A stretch of 8,838 nucleotides of DNA from SAR202 cluster bacterium (GTDB lineage Bacteria; Chloroflexota; Dehalococcoidia; Lucifugimonadales; UBA1123). Position numbers and translations under genes: made by a program. The notes under the pieces are model-generated. The model saw only the letters and a list, made by a program, of their open reading frames with translations, was not told the DNA's origin and made no database searches. Positions 1 through 5,389 of the stretch are shown here, piece after piece (the stretch's first letter is position 1; each line of letters opens with the position of its first letter). The stretch lies in the NCBI GenBank assembly GCA_030743915.1, contig JASLRP010000569.1, forward strand, positions 1-8,838, written 5' to 3'.

Positions 1-412
1 GTCCCATTGCCCGAGCCTCACGGGAAATACGGTTCCGGGACACTTGATCCAACCCATCGGTCTTTATCAGCGCGAAGGCGACATCCCGGTCCAGGAGCTT
101 GTCCTGTGCGAGATAGACCATTTTCTTCCCGCCCTCGCCCAGGAATCTTTTCACCTGGTAGCGGCCGTCGGAGAAGGAGTTTGGCGTCTGGGGTGAATCG
201 TCTAGTTGCGTCGGCTCCGGTTGATGTCCAGATGACCCGCCGGTTGCTCGTTCAGCGGCGTCAAGGTACCCTTGCGCGTCCTGGTTATCAGGGTCGAAGG
301 CCAGGACGGCTTGAGCCCGGGCGTTAACTATTTCCCAGTCCAGAGCGTTGATGGCTTCGTCAGCTTGGTCTAATAGTTGTTCAATGCGTCGCTGAATACG
401 CTCAGTCGTCAT
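1..412 (-). CDS. Serine/threonine protein kinase, N-terminal part (runs off left edge)
   Basis: An open frame with no stop runs from ATG at 412-410 to the window edge, giving 137 residues without a C-terminus. Residues 5-56 are a helical, TPR-like segment (heptad-like leucines and alanines, then 'PDNQDA'), residues 57-80 are a polar, proline-rich linker, and the kinase domain begins near residue 83 (GRYQVKRF). The nucleotide-binding loop is G92-E-G94-G-K-K97-M-V99. K117 in 'FALIK' fits the ATP-binding lysine and E132 in 'SREARAMG' fits the helix-C glutamate. Such kinases phosphorylate Ser/Thr on unknown partners; members with this N-terminus often continue into large multidomain signalling proteins, but that part lies outside the window. 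The third loop glycine is replaced by K97. No transmembrane segment appears in the visible part. The family call is firm; partners and pathway cannot be told. Confidence 0.85.
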   Translation of the reverse strand, partial: MTTERIQRRIEQLLDQADEAINALDWEIVNARAQAVLAFDPDNQDAQGYLDAAERATGGSSGHQPEPTQLDDSPQTPNSFSDGRYQVKRFLGEGGKKMVYLAQDKLLDRDVAFALIKTDGLDQVSRNRISREARAMG

Positions 413-437
413 GCGTGGCCCCCCCGTCATAGGGCCG

Positions 438-466
438 AGTGTATCAACGAAGATTAGTTGCGTCAA
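438..466 (-). promoter_or_regulatory. Sigma-70-type promoter of the kinase gene
   Basis: On the minus strand, TTGACG (461-466) and TACACT (438-443) are separated by exactly 17 bases. The -35 box matches the consensus at five of six positions and the -10 box at four. The predicted transcript start near 431 leaves a leader of about 20 bases before the kinase ATG at 412. Only a G-run lies upstream of the ATG, so no strong Shine-Dalgarno site is seen. Confidence 0.65.
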
Positions 467-598
467 CAACTTGGAAGCCGTGAATCACCGCCAAATCATG
501 CAGGCGAAATCTTATCAACTAGACATATGATGCCGAATCAGGAAACACTGCCAATTCGTGATAATTCGATGATAGGCCTGCATCCTGATTAGCAGTTA

Positions 599-1051
599 CT
601 AATGAATGGAGAATGGCGGAGAGAGAGCGATGGACAGTTCTGGGACTGTAAGGTTGTCACGGGTTGGAATGCGCTGGTTATCGTTGAAGTTAACGCCGAA
701 TACTTCTTGTAAGAGATGACGGACTCCGTTCATCAACCCCTTGGGGTCGCGTCCCGTGATGACAAGCCTGGACAGCCCACCGTCGATCAGCGTTTCGATG
801 ACGAATCCTTCAGGCTCGACGCTTTTGTCAGGATTTCGAATTTTCCGAGAGAATGCCAGATGGCCGATATGTGGATGGTTGGATGGGAGGCCTATCAACA
901 CGGAACCGTCAGATTCTGCCCCGAGGTCATCTGACGACCGCAACGGGATTTCGGCGCCTGTCATTTGTTGACAGTAATTTTGAAGTTCCCGGGCGGCCAG
1001 CATTTCCATTTCTGAGGCAGAGTCAGATATGGAAATGCTAGCAAGAATCAT
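599..1051 (-). CDS. Orphan N-terminal domain of a GH67/DUF4838-type glycosidase (probable fragment)
   Basis: This 150-residue ORF resembles the N-terminal alpha/beta domain that precedes the catalytic barrel in alpha-glucuronidase-like and DUF4838 proteins. The features are 'AARELQNYCQQMTGAEIPL' near residues 20-38, 'VLIGLP' near 51-56, 'EPEGFVIETL' near 79-88, and 'LVITGRDPKGLMNGVRHLLQEVFGVNF' spanning about 95-121. It stops right after 'LSPPFSIH', where full-length relatives enter the catalytic domain. No catalytic domain follows in any frame of the next 186 bases that I could recognise. The ORF ends in tandem stops, TAG TAA. It lies 18 bases after the hydrolase stop in the same frame, with no clear ribosome binding site. 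There is no signal peptide. It is either a decayed remnant or a stand-alone domain; a carbohydrate role is inferred only from the fold, and no active site is present. Confidence 0.55.
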   Translation of the reverse strand: MILASISISDSASEMEMLAARELQNYCQQMTGAEIPLRSSDDLGAESDGSVLIGLPSNHPHIGHLAFSRKIRNPDKSVEPEGFVIETLIDGGLSRLVITGRDPKGLMNGVRHLLQEVFGVNFNDNQRIPTRDNLTVPELSIALSPPFSIH

Positions 1052-1069
1052 CTGAGCACTGGGTGGCTT

Positions 1070-1858
1070 CTAGTCGGCCACTGCCGTCTGTTGGACCACC
1101 GAGCTCAGGAACTCGGTTACCGGAGGCAAGACGACGTCGCTGCGCATTGACACCTCACCGTGATCAAGGCCAGGGAACGATGCGTACGTGACTCCAGGGA
1201 TGACCTTCGAGGCTTCCTCGACTCCCGGGTGAAAGGCGTCGGCCTCGCCGACATATAACATGCAGGGCATCGGGAGTTTGGTAATGGTTTCCTCGATGCC
1301 CGGAATGGCCCTGGGGGCGCTTATGGCCGCAATCAGGGCTTCGTAGTCGTTGTCCAGAAGGCGCGCGCGGCGGTCTGGATCCAGCTTCACACCGCTGGAT
1401 GCTTCCTGATTGGATACGTATGCTTCCATGCCTCCCCTGAGGTTCCGCACTCGGTCCTCGGTTGTGACGTTGCCGGCGCGGTCGTAGGGGTGCATGCCGC
1501 CGATTATGAGGGAGAGAACTCTCTCTGGGGCGTAGGCTGCGATGCTGAACCCTATCCGCCCGCCCATCGAGTAACCCAGGAAGTGAGCGGTCTCAACTCC
1601 CAGATCGTCCAAAACGGACGTGACGTCGCCGACCCACGACTTCGCGTCATATGCGGCTGATTCGTGAGGCTTGTCGCTGCGTCCGTGGCCTCTGGCGTCG
1701 ATGAGGATGAGGCGATAGCTCTGCTTGAGCGGCTCGACGTAGCCATTGGCGTACCAATTTCGGATGCTGCTGGTGAACCCGTGCTGGAGGATCAAAGGCG
1801 GCCCTTCGCCCTCGACGTGGTAGTGGATTTTCACTCCGTTATTATCGACGTATGGCAT
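1070..1858 (-). CDS. Alpha/beta hydrolase (262 aa)
   Basis: A complete alpha/beta-hydrolase-fold enzyme of the usual length (about 260-290 residues). Visible are the oxyanion-hole motif H26-G-F-T, the strand/turn 'LIDARGHGRSDKP' at 52-64, the nucleophile elbow G95-Y-S97-M-G99-G, a late acid D207 in 'VGEADAF', and H233 in 'GLDHGEV'. Together these form an intact Ser-Asp-His triad. It should hydrolyse an ester, lactone or similar bond in the cytoplasm; no signal peptide is seen. A cap region lies at about 122-190. The substrate cannot be told: the family includes 3-oxoadipate enol-lactonases, esterases and C-C hydrolases, and a Ser rather than an Asp nucleophile argues against haloalkane dehalogenase or epoxide hydrolase. 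The start is fixed by AGGAGG at 1864-1869, five bases before the ATG. It has its own promoter and may be co-transcribed with the downstream glycosidase fragment. Confidence 0.9.
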   Translation of the reverse strand: MPYVDNNGVKIHYHVEGEGPPLILQHGFTSSIRNWYANGYVEPLKQSYRLILIDARGHGRSDKPHESAAYDAKSWVGDVTSVLDDLGVETAHFLGYSMGGRIGFSIAAYAPERVLSLIIGGMHPYDRAGNVTTEDRVRNLRGGMEAYVSNQEASSGVKLDPDRRARLLDNDYEALIAAISAPRAIPGIEETITKLPMPCMLYVGEADAFHPGVEEASKVIPGVTYASFPGLDHGEVSMRSDVVLPPVTEFLSSVVQQTAVAD

Positions 1859-1895
1859 GGCTGCCTCCTGCTGTCAGGGTCATATGTTTGAGGGG

Positions 1896-1924
1896 AGTGT
1901 ATCGACGCCCTGGCGGTTGGTCAA
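1896..1924 (-). promoter_or_regulatory. Sigma-70-type promoter of the alpha/beta hydrolase
   Basis: On the minus strand, TTGACC (1919-1924) and TACACT (1896-1901) are 17 bases apart. The predicted transcript start near 1889 gives a leader of about 30 bases containing the AGGAGG ribosome binding site. It lies in the 90-base gap after the GNAT stop, so the hydrolase is probably transcribed separately from the GNAT gene. The architecture and the GATACACTC context are nearly the same as at the kinase promoter. Confidence 0.65.
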
Positions 1925-1948
1925 GAAATCATCGACTCGGTTTGCCGA

Positions 1949-2458
1949 TCAGTGTCTGAACTCGTGGCCGTGTAGTGTCAGGCCAGATTTCCAGACACGC
2001 TCCGAGTCCGGCGATAGCTCCATGAACATGTCGATGTGCCCCAGCGTTCGGAATCCAAAGTCGTGGAATAGCGATATGGCGCCGGCGTTGCGAGCCACGG
2101 GTCGGATGCTCAACATACTAACGCCCAGCTTTCTCACTTCGTCTTTCACGTGCTCCAGAAGAGCGCGCCCGATGCCATCGCCCCTTGAGTTTGATGTAAC
2201 GATTACAGGCTCTACCTCCGCCTCGCCTCCTTCCAAAATGAAACCTGTGAGACCAACCACCACGCCGTCGAGTTCTGCAAGCCAGATTCGTTCTGGCCCG
2301 ACCCTCTTCAGATGTTCGTCAAAGTACAGGCCCGGATTATCGCCGCCGATGGACTGGTCATCGTAAATATCGCGGTGATGCTGGGTTAGCTCTCCCCACA
2401 ATGCTCTGCAACTTTCAAGGTCGGTCGCGTCGTAGCTCCGAATTTTCAGGTTTGCCAT
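1949..2458 (-). CDS. GNAT-family N-acetyltransferase
   Basis: A 169-residue protein of single-domain GNAT size. These enzymes transfer an acetyl group from acetyl-CoA to an amine on a small molecule or protein. Seen here are the N-terminal 'LKIRSYDATDLESCRALW' (typical first strand and helix), the central strand 'IWLAELDGVVVGLTGFIL' at 58-75, and motif A with the acetyl-CoA pyrophosphate loop R92-G-D-G95-I-G97-R-A-L. These are followed by 'LSIRPVARNAGAISLFHDFGF' over 116-136 and a final strand 'HIDMFMEL'. The acceptor substrate is unknown. The start chosen is ATG at 2458, because a strong ribosome binding site sits at the right distance. An in-frame GTG at 2467 lies inside that site and would add only three residues. 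The gene is divergent from the nitroreductase. Confidence 0.88.
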   Translation of the reverse strand: MANLKIRSYDATDLESCRALWGELTQHHRDIYDDQSIGGDNPGLYFDEHLKRVGPERIWLAELDGVVVGLTGFILEGGEAEVEPVIVTSNSRGDGIGRALLEHVKDEVRKLGVSMLSIRPVARNAGAISLFHDFGFRTLGHIDMFMELSPDSERVWKSGLTLHGHEFRH

Positions 2459-2462
2459 GCCT

Positions 2463-2470
2463 ATCACCTC
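2463..2470 (-). promoter_or_regulatory. Strong ribosome binding site fixing the GNAT start
   Basis: The minus strand reads GAGGTGAT, an eight-base match to the anti-Shine-Dalgarno sequence. The GAGG core lies eight bases before ATG 2458, so this ATG is favoured over the GTG at 2467, which overlaps the site itself. Confidence 0.7.
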
Positions 2471-2482
2471 TCTCGGCGCAAC

Positions 2483-2511
2483 TTGTTACAAAACACGATA
2501 GCAGGTAAAGT
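2483..2511 (+). promoter_or_regulatory. Candidate promoter of the nitroreductase
   Basis: TTGTTA (2483-2488) and TAAAGT (2506-2511) are 17 bases apart on the plus strand. Each matches the sigma-70 consensus at only four positions, so the call is moderate. Transcription would start near 2518, just before the inverted repeat at 2523-2541. Confidence 0.42.
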
Positions 2512-2522
2512 GCCCGTTATGG

Positions 2523-2541
2523 CCGTGACCGAAGATCACGG
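2523..2541 (+). promoter_or_regulatory. Leader inverted repeat, possible operator or hairpin
   Basis: CCGTGA and TCACGG form perfect six-base arms around a seven-base loop (CCGAAGA). The repeat lies just after the candidate promoter and ten bases before the nitroreductase ribosome binding site. It could be a repressor site or a small leader hairpin. The sequence does not decide, and an arm this short could be chance. Confidence 0.35.
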
Positions 2542-2550
2542 AGACAAAAC

Positions 2551-2556
2551 GGGAGG
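2551..2556 (+). promoter_or_regulatory. Ribosome binding site supporting a TTG start
   Basis: GGGAGG is followed after eight bases by TTG at 2565-2567. No ATG or GTG lies in frame at a comparable position. The protein read from this TTG begins exactly like family members ('MDVFNTIRTRRTVRDF'). Confidence 0.65.
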
Positions 2557-2564
2557 CACAATCA

Positions 2565-3086
2565 TTGGACGTTTTCAACACGATTAGGACCCGACGCACC
2601 GTCAGGGATTTCAAGCCTGACCCTGTCCCGTCGGAGATTGTTCACAAACTATTGCAGACGGCCCGGTGGTCGCCAAGTTCCAGCAACAACCAGCCGTGGC
2701 ATTTTGTGGCGGTTCAGGACCGCGAGACGATCAAAAAGTTGGGCGAGATCGCCACTCAGGGGCCGTTCATTGCTGACGCGCCGCTGATAATCGTCGTGGT
2801 GATGGATGGCGCTTTCCGGCCCACCCTCGACGCCGGGAGAGCAATTCAGCAGATGGAGCTATACGCCTGGTCTGAAGGAATGGGGACCTGCTTCATCGGG
2901 TTCCGCGAGGTTGACCAGCAAAGGCAGGTCAAAGAGCTTCTGGACATTCCTCAGGAGATGGAGTTGATCACAACATTGCCCTTTGGATACCGCGCCGAAA
3001 AACCCAAAGGCCAGGGAGTCCCCCGCAAACCTCTGTCAGAGATTGCCCACAGCGAGAGGTTCGGCAACGGGTACGACGGCGGCTGA
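2565..3086 (+). CDS. FMN-dependent nitroreductase family protein
   Basis: A 173-residue nitroreductase-fold enzyme, complete, at the short end of the family. Members bind FMN as dimers and use NAD(P)H to reduce nitro groups, quinones, flavins or other electrophiles; a few act in other redox steps. The FMN-phosphate motif is R8-T-R-R-T-V-R-D, and the second motif is S36-P-S-S-S-N-N-Q-P-W45 near the isoalloxazine ring. 'GMGTCFIG' lies at 105-112 and the C-terminal 'FGYRAEKPKG' at 140-149, followed by 'RKPLSEI'. No membrane segment or signal peptide is seen. The start is TTG. The gene is divergent from the GNAT gene and convergent with the E1 pair across a large palindrome, so it looks like a single-gene unit. 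The physiological substrate cannot be told. Confidence 0.9.
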   Translation: MDVFNTIRTRRTVRDFKPDPVPSEIVHKLLQTARWSPSSSNNQPWHFVAVQDRETIKKLGEIATQGPFIADAPLIIVVVMDGAFRPTLDAGRAIQQMELYAWSEGMGTCFIGFREVDQQRQVKELLDIPQEMELITTLPFGYRAEKPKGQGVPRKPLSEIAHSERFGNGYDGG

Positions 3087-3095
3087 CGTCGCTGT

Positions 3096-3185
3096 GCCAT
3101 GTTGAGCGGAGCGAAACATCTGGTCGAAGGCGAGATAGCCTTTGTTCTGCTCACGACTAGATTCTTCGCCTCCGCTCAGAATGGC
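3096..3185. repeat. Large imperfect palindrome between convergent genes; REP-like repeat and likely two-way terminator
   Basis: The arms 3096-3126 and 3155-3185 are imperfect inverted copies. The left arm reads GCCATGTTGAGCGGAGCGAA and continues through ACATCTGGTCG. The complement of the right arm reads GCCATTCTGAGCGGAGGCGA and continues through AGAATCTAGTCG. About 26 of 31 positions pair, with one extra base, around a loop of about 28 bases. It fills almost the whole gap between the nitroreductase stop (3086) and the E1-beta stop (3194). Transcription from both sides would therefore form the hairpin, although no U-run follows. The right arm recurs near 8215-8247, so this is a dispersed element rather than a unique terminator. 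Confidence 0.7.
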
Positions 3186-3193
3186 GTTGTCAG

Positions 3194-4156
3194 TTAGAGC
3201 ACCTCCCGCACACCCTCGATGATGTTGTTTTTGTCCGGGATGCAGAACTGCTCCATGATCGGAGCGTAGGGGATTGGGACGTGGGGAGCGCACACTCGTT
3301 TGACCGGCGATTTCAGAGCGCGGAACGTCGCCGCATCCTCGGTCACCAGCGCGGCGATCTCGGCAGCGGCGCTGCACGTGATGCACGCTTCGTCCACTAT
3401 AACGACGCGTCCGGTCTTCTGTACTGAGGCGCGGATGGTGTCGGCGTCCATAGGGACCATCGTTCTGGGATCGACAACCTCAGCAGAGACACCCTCGGAT
3501 TCCAGTTCTTCGGCGGCTTTGAGGGCTTCCAGGACCATCTTGGACACCGCGACGATGGTCACATCCGTGCCCTCGCGTTTAATATCAGCAACACCGATGG
3601 GGATGGTGTACTCTTCGTCTGGGATCGGGCTGGTGACGTCCATGCGACCCAGCATCTGGTCCTCGAAGAACACCACAGGGTTGTTGTCTCGAATGGCCGA
3701 CTTCATCAGGCCCTTGGCGTCGTAGGGTGTTGCGGGCATGACGATCTTCAGGCCCGCCAGGTTCATGAACATGGGGTGGGGACTTTGGGAGTGCTGGGCC
3801 GCCGCTGACCTGCCTCCGCCTGTCGATGCCCTGAACACGATGGGGAAGGCGGCTTGGCCTCCGAACATGTAGTGTATCTTGGCCATCTGATTGACTATTT
3901 GATCCATCGCTGTGAAGGCGAAAGTCATCATCCCAGGGCTGATTATGGGCCTGAACCCGCTGCCCGCCGCTCCGATGCCAGCCCCAACGTAGGCCTCCTC
4001 GGAGATGGGACAGACGCGGACTCGCTCCTCACCAAACTCGTCGATCAGGTCTGCCAGTCCGCCCAACGCGCCTGCCAGGTGGAACACCTTGGCGTCACGG
4101 CGCATCTCCTCACGGAAGGCTTCCATCACTGCTGCTTCGTAACCGATCTCTCTCAT
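3194..4156 (-). CDS. 2-oxo acid/acetoin dehydrogenase E1 component, beta subunit
   Basis: A 320-residue transketolase-like beta subunit of usual length, with pyrimidine-binding and C-terminal transketolase domains. With the alpha subunit it would form an alpha2beta2 thiamine-diphosphate enzyme that decarboxylates a 2-oxo acid (or cleaves acetoin) and passes the acyl group to a lipoyl E2. Visible are P50-I-S-E53, whose Glu contacts the thiamine aminopyrimidine in homologues, 'MTFAFTAMDQIVNQMAKIHYMFGGQ' over 77-101, A120-Q-H122-S-Q with the conserved active-site His, and 'PATPYDAKGLMKSAIRDNNPVVFFED'. Odd points: the usual 'GEDV..YGG' segment before 'PISE' is replaced by a shorter 'AGALGG' stretch at 29-33, and 'SPGMMTF' stands where 'EFMTF' is common. 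The minus-strand GGAAGTG precedes the ATG. The gap to the alpha gene is 54 bases and no E2 or E3 gene follows. The substrate is not assignable. Confidence 0.88.
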   Translation of the reverse strand: MREIGYEAAVMEAFREEMRRDAKVFHLAGALGGLADLIDEFGEERVRVCPISEEAYVGAGIGAAGSGFRPIISPGMMTFAFTAMDQIVNQMAKIHYMFGGQAAFPIVFRASTGGGRSAAAQHSQSPHPMFMNLAGLKIVMPATPYDAKGLMKSAIRDNNPVVFFEDQMLGRMDVTSPIPDEEYTIPIGVADIKREGTDVTIVAVSKMVLEALKAAEELESEGVSAEVVDPRTMVPMDADTIRASVQKTGRVVIVDEACITCSAAAEIAALVTEDAATFRALKSPVKRVCAPHVPIPYAPIMEQFCIPDKNNIIEGVREVL

Positions 4157-4210
4157 GATTTCACTTCCAGTCTGGTTTCAGGGGGATGGGTGGATATCTG
4201 CAAAGTCGGA

Positions 4211-5179
4211 TTACGGTGCGAACACGTCGGTCAGGGCATCCTCCGGATTTGGCATGGGACTGGCTTTGGCGAAGGCGATGGCCTCCGCAACCGCTGTCGT
4301 TACCTCCTGGTTCATCTGCGCCAGTTCGGAGTCAGAGGCCAGACCTTGTTCTTTCAGTCGGTTGGAAAACTTGTCGATGGGATCGTTGGCGGGTCCAAAG
4401 TCTTGCTCGTTCTGAGGGCGCGGGTCTGGAGGATCGCCTTCCTGCTCAGCGTGACCACGCCAGCGGTATGTCTTGCACTCGATGAGCGATGGGCCGAGAC
4501 CTTCTCTGGCGCGCTGGACCGCTTGAGCCATCGCTTCGTTGACCGCCAGCACGTCGGTGCCATCGACGGTAACGCCTGGGACGTTGTAGGACATCGCCCT
4601 GACTGATACGTCCTCGACTGACAGAGCGTAGGACGCCGGAACTCCGACCGCCCAGCGATTATTCTCGCAGACGAAGATCACAGGGAGTTTCCAAATCGAC
4701 GCCAGGTTCAGCGACCCGTGAAAGGCGCCCTCGTTGGACGCTCCATCGCCGAAGAAGGCCACGGCGACCCCGTCGCTGTGTTCAAGCTGGGCCGCCAACC
4801 CCGCTCCGGTCGCGATGGGCATTCCTGCGCCCACGATTCCGTTAGCGCCCAACATGCCGACGCTGAAGTCCGCGATGTGCATGGAGCCTCCCTTGCCGTG
4901 GCAGTATCCATTACTTCGGGCGAAAAGCTCGGCCATCATGAGATTGATATCCGCGCCCTTGGCAATGGTGTGGCCGTGCCCTCGGTGGGTGCTTACGATC
5001 TTGTCGGTCCTCCGAAGGGTGGAGCACACCCCAACCGCCACGGCCTCCTCGCCGATATAGGTATGGACCACTCCGGGGATGTTTCCGGCGTGGAACTCAT
5101 CGACGGCCCTGGAATCAAACTCCCTGATTGTCACCATCTTTCTATACATATCCAGCAGTCCTTCAGTAGTCAATGCCAT
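4211..5179 (-). CDS. 2-oxo acid/acetoin dehydrogenase E1 component, alpha subunit
   Basis: A complete 322-residue alpha subunit, the thiamine-diphosphate-binding half of the E1. Typical elements appear in order: 'YRKMVTIREFD' at 12-22, 'GVVHTYIGEEAVAVGV' at 36-51, 'STHRGHGHTIAKG' at 63-75, and 'HGKGGSMHIAD' at 94-104. The thiamine-diphosphate motif is G144-D-G-A-S-N149, ending in 'CENN' at 171-174, and the later loop is 'YRWRGHAEQEGD'. The protein is close in size and motifs to acetoin dehydrogenase and pyruvate dehydrogenase alpha subunits of the Gram-positive type, but these cannot be separated by eye. It is the first gene of a two-gene unit with the beta subunit. GGGAG at 5186-5190 lies eight or fewer bases before the ATG. 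It diverges from the aldehyde dehydrogenase, and the shared upstream region suggests linked control. The lipoyl partner must be encoded elsewhere. Confidence 0.9.
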   Translation of the reverse strand: MALTTEGLLDMYRKMVTIREFDSRAVDEFHAGNIPGVVHTYIGEEAVAVGVCSTLRRTDKIVSTHRGHGHTIAKGADINLMMAELFARSNGYCHGKGGSMHIADFSVGMLGANGIVGAGMPIATGAGLAAQLEHSDGVAVAFFGDGASNEGAFHGSLNLASIWKLPVIFVCENNRWAVGVPASYALSVEDVSVRAMSYNVPGVTVDGTDVLAVNEAMAQAVQRAREGLGPSLIECKTYRWRGHAEQEGDPPDPRPQNEQDFGPANDPIDKFSNRLKEQGLASDSELAQMNQEVTTAVAEAIAFAKASPMPNPEDALTDVFAP

Positions 5180-5201
5180 GAGGCGCTCCCTTCTGCTCTG
5201 A

Positions 5202-5219
5202 TGTCCGTATGCTCGGACA
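5202..5219. promoter_or_regulatory. Inverted repeat, candidate operator of the E1 operon
   Basis: TGTCCG (5202-5207) and CGGACA (5214-5219) are perfect six-base arms with a six-base spacer. The repeat begins about where transcription from the TACAAT box (5226-5231) would start, a classic place for a repressor dimer, and lies 23 bases before the E1-alpha ATG. It could instead form a small hairpin at the 5' end of the mRNA. No regulator gene is present in the window. Confidence 0.4.
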
Positions 5220-5225
5220 GGGCCA

Positions 5226-5254
5226 ATTGTACTCGCTGGATGCGGTTTCCTCCA
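5226..5254 (-). promoter_or_regulatory. Candidate promoter of the E1 alpha-beta pair
   Basis: The minus strand has a very good -10 box, TACAAT (5226-5231). Seventeen bases upstream is only a poor -35, TGGAGG (5249-5254, three of six). A weak -35 with a strong -10 is what an activator-dependent or regulated promoter can look like; that is inference. Confidence 0.4.
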
Positions 5255-5278
5255 CAGTCAGATCCCTGAATCTCCAGG

Positions 5279-5307
5279 TTGCCACCAGAGGGCCGAAACT
5301 ATACTCT
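5279..5307 (+). promoter_or_regulatory. Candidate promoter of the aldehyde dehydrogenase operon
   Basis: TTGCCA (5279-5284) matches the -35 consensus at five positions. Downstream lies TATACT (5300-5305, spacing 15) overlapping TACTCT (5302-5307, spacing 17). One gives the better box and the other the better spacing. The site lies about 100 bases from the start codon, leaving a leader that contains the hairpin at 5316-5339. Confidence 0.42.
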
Positions 5308-5315
5308 GGAAGTGT

Positions 5316-5339
5316 CGTGGACTCGAACGGAGCTCCACG
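5316..5339 (+). promoter_or_regulatory. Leader hairpin upstream of the aldehyde dehydrogenase
   Basis: CGTGGACTC (5316-5324) pairs with GAGCTCCACG (5330-5339) with a single bulged base, around the loop GAACG. One further T-A pair extends the stem. No U-run follows, so it is not a simple terminator. It could stabilise the mRNA or be a protein-binding palindrome. Confidence 0.4.
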
Positions 5340-5375
5340 AACCGGTGAGGTGACGGGGCCTTGAGTCGATGGCGC

Positions 5376-5381
5376 AAGGAG
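5376..5381 (+). promoter_or_regulatory. Ribosome binding site fixing the aldehyde dehydrogenase start
   Basis: AAGGAG sits eight bases before ATG 5390. The in-frame upstream ATG at 5369 lacks a well-placed site, and this AAGGAG would lie inside its coding region. The start at 5390 is therefore preferred. Confidence 0.65.
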
Positions 5382-5389
5382 TTGCTCTC

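Noticed and set aside
7..327. Plus-strand open frame of 106 codons at the left edge
   Set aside because: It is antisense to the kinase; its translation is low-complexity Arg/Pro/Gly-rich with no family signal, while the minus strand gives clear kinase motifs.
498..583. Eight-base inverted repeat ATGCAGGC/GCCTGCAT in the 186-base gap between the kinase and the glycosidase fragment
   Set aside because: The arms are 70 bases apart, do not extend, and have no U-run. This is compatible with chance in a gap that holds nothing else I can support beyond the kinase promoter.
599..1858. Hydrolase and glycosidase fragment as one protein split by a single in-frame TAG (readthrough or stop mutation)
   Set aside because: The two ORFs are in the same frame only 18 bases apart. 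However, the hydrolase is complete at normal length, the second ORF has its own ATG, and the two domains are not known to be fused; a one-in-three frame coincidence explains it.
3854..4606. Plus-strand open frame of 250 codons spanning the E1-beta start and the E1-alpha end
   Set aside because: It is antisense to two clear genes and crosses their junction. The composition is Cys/His-rich and has no family features.
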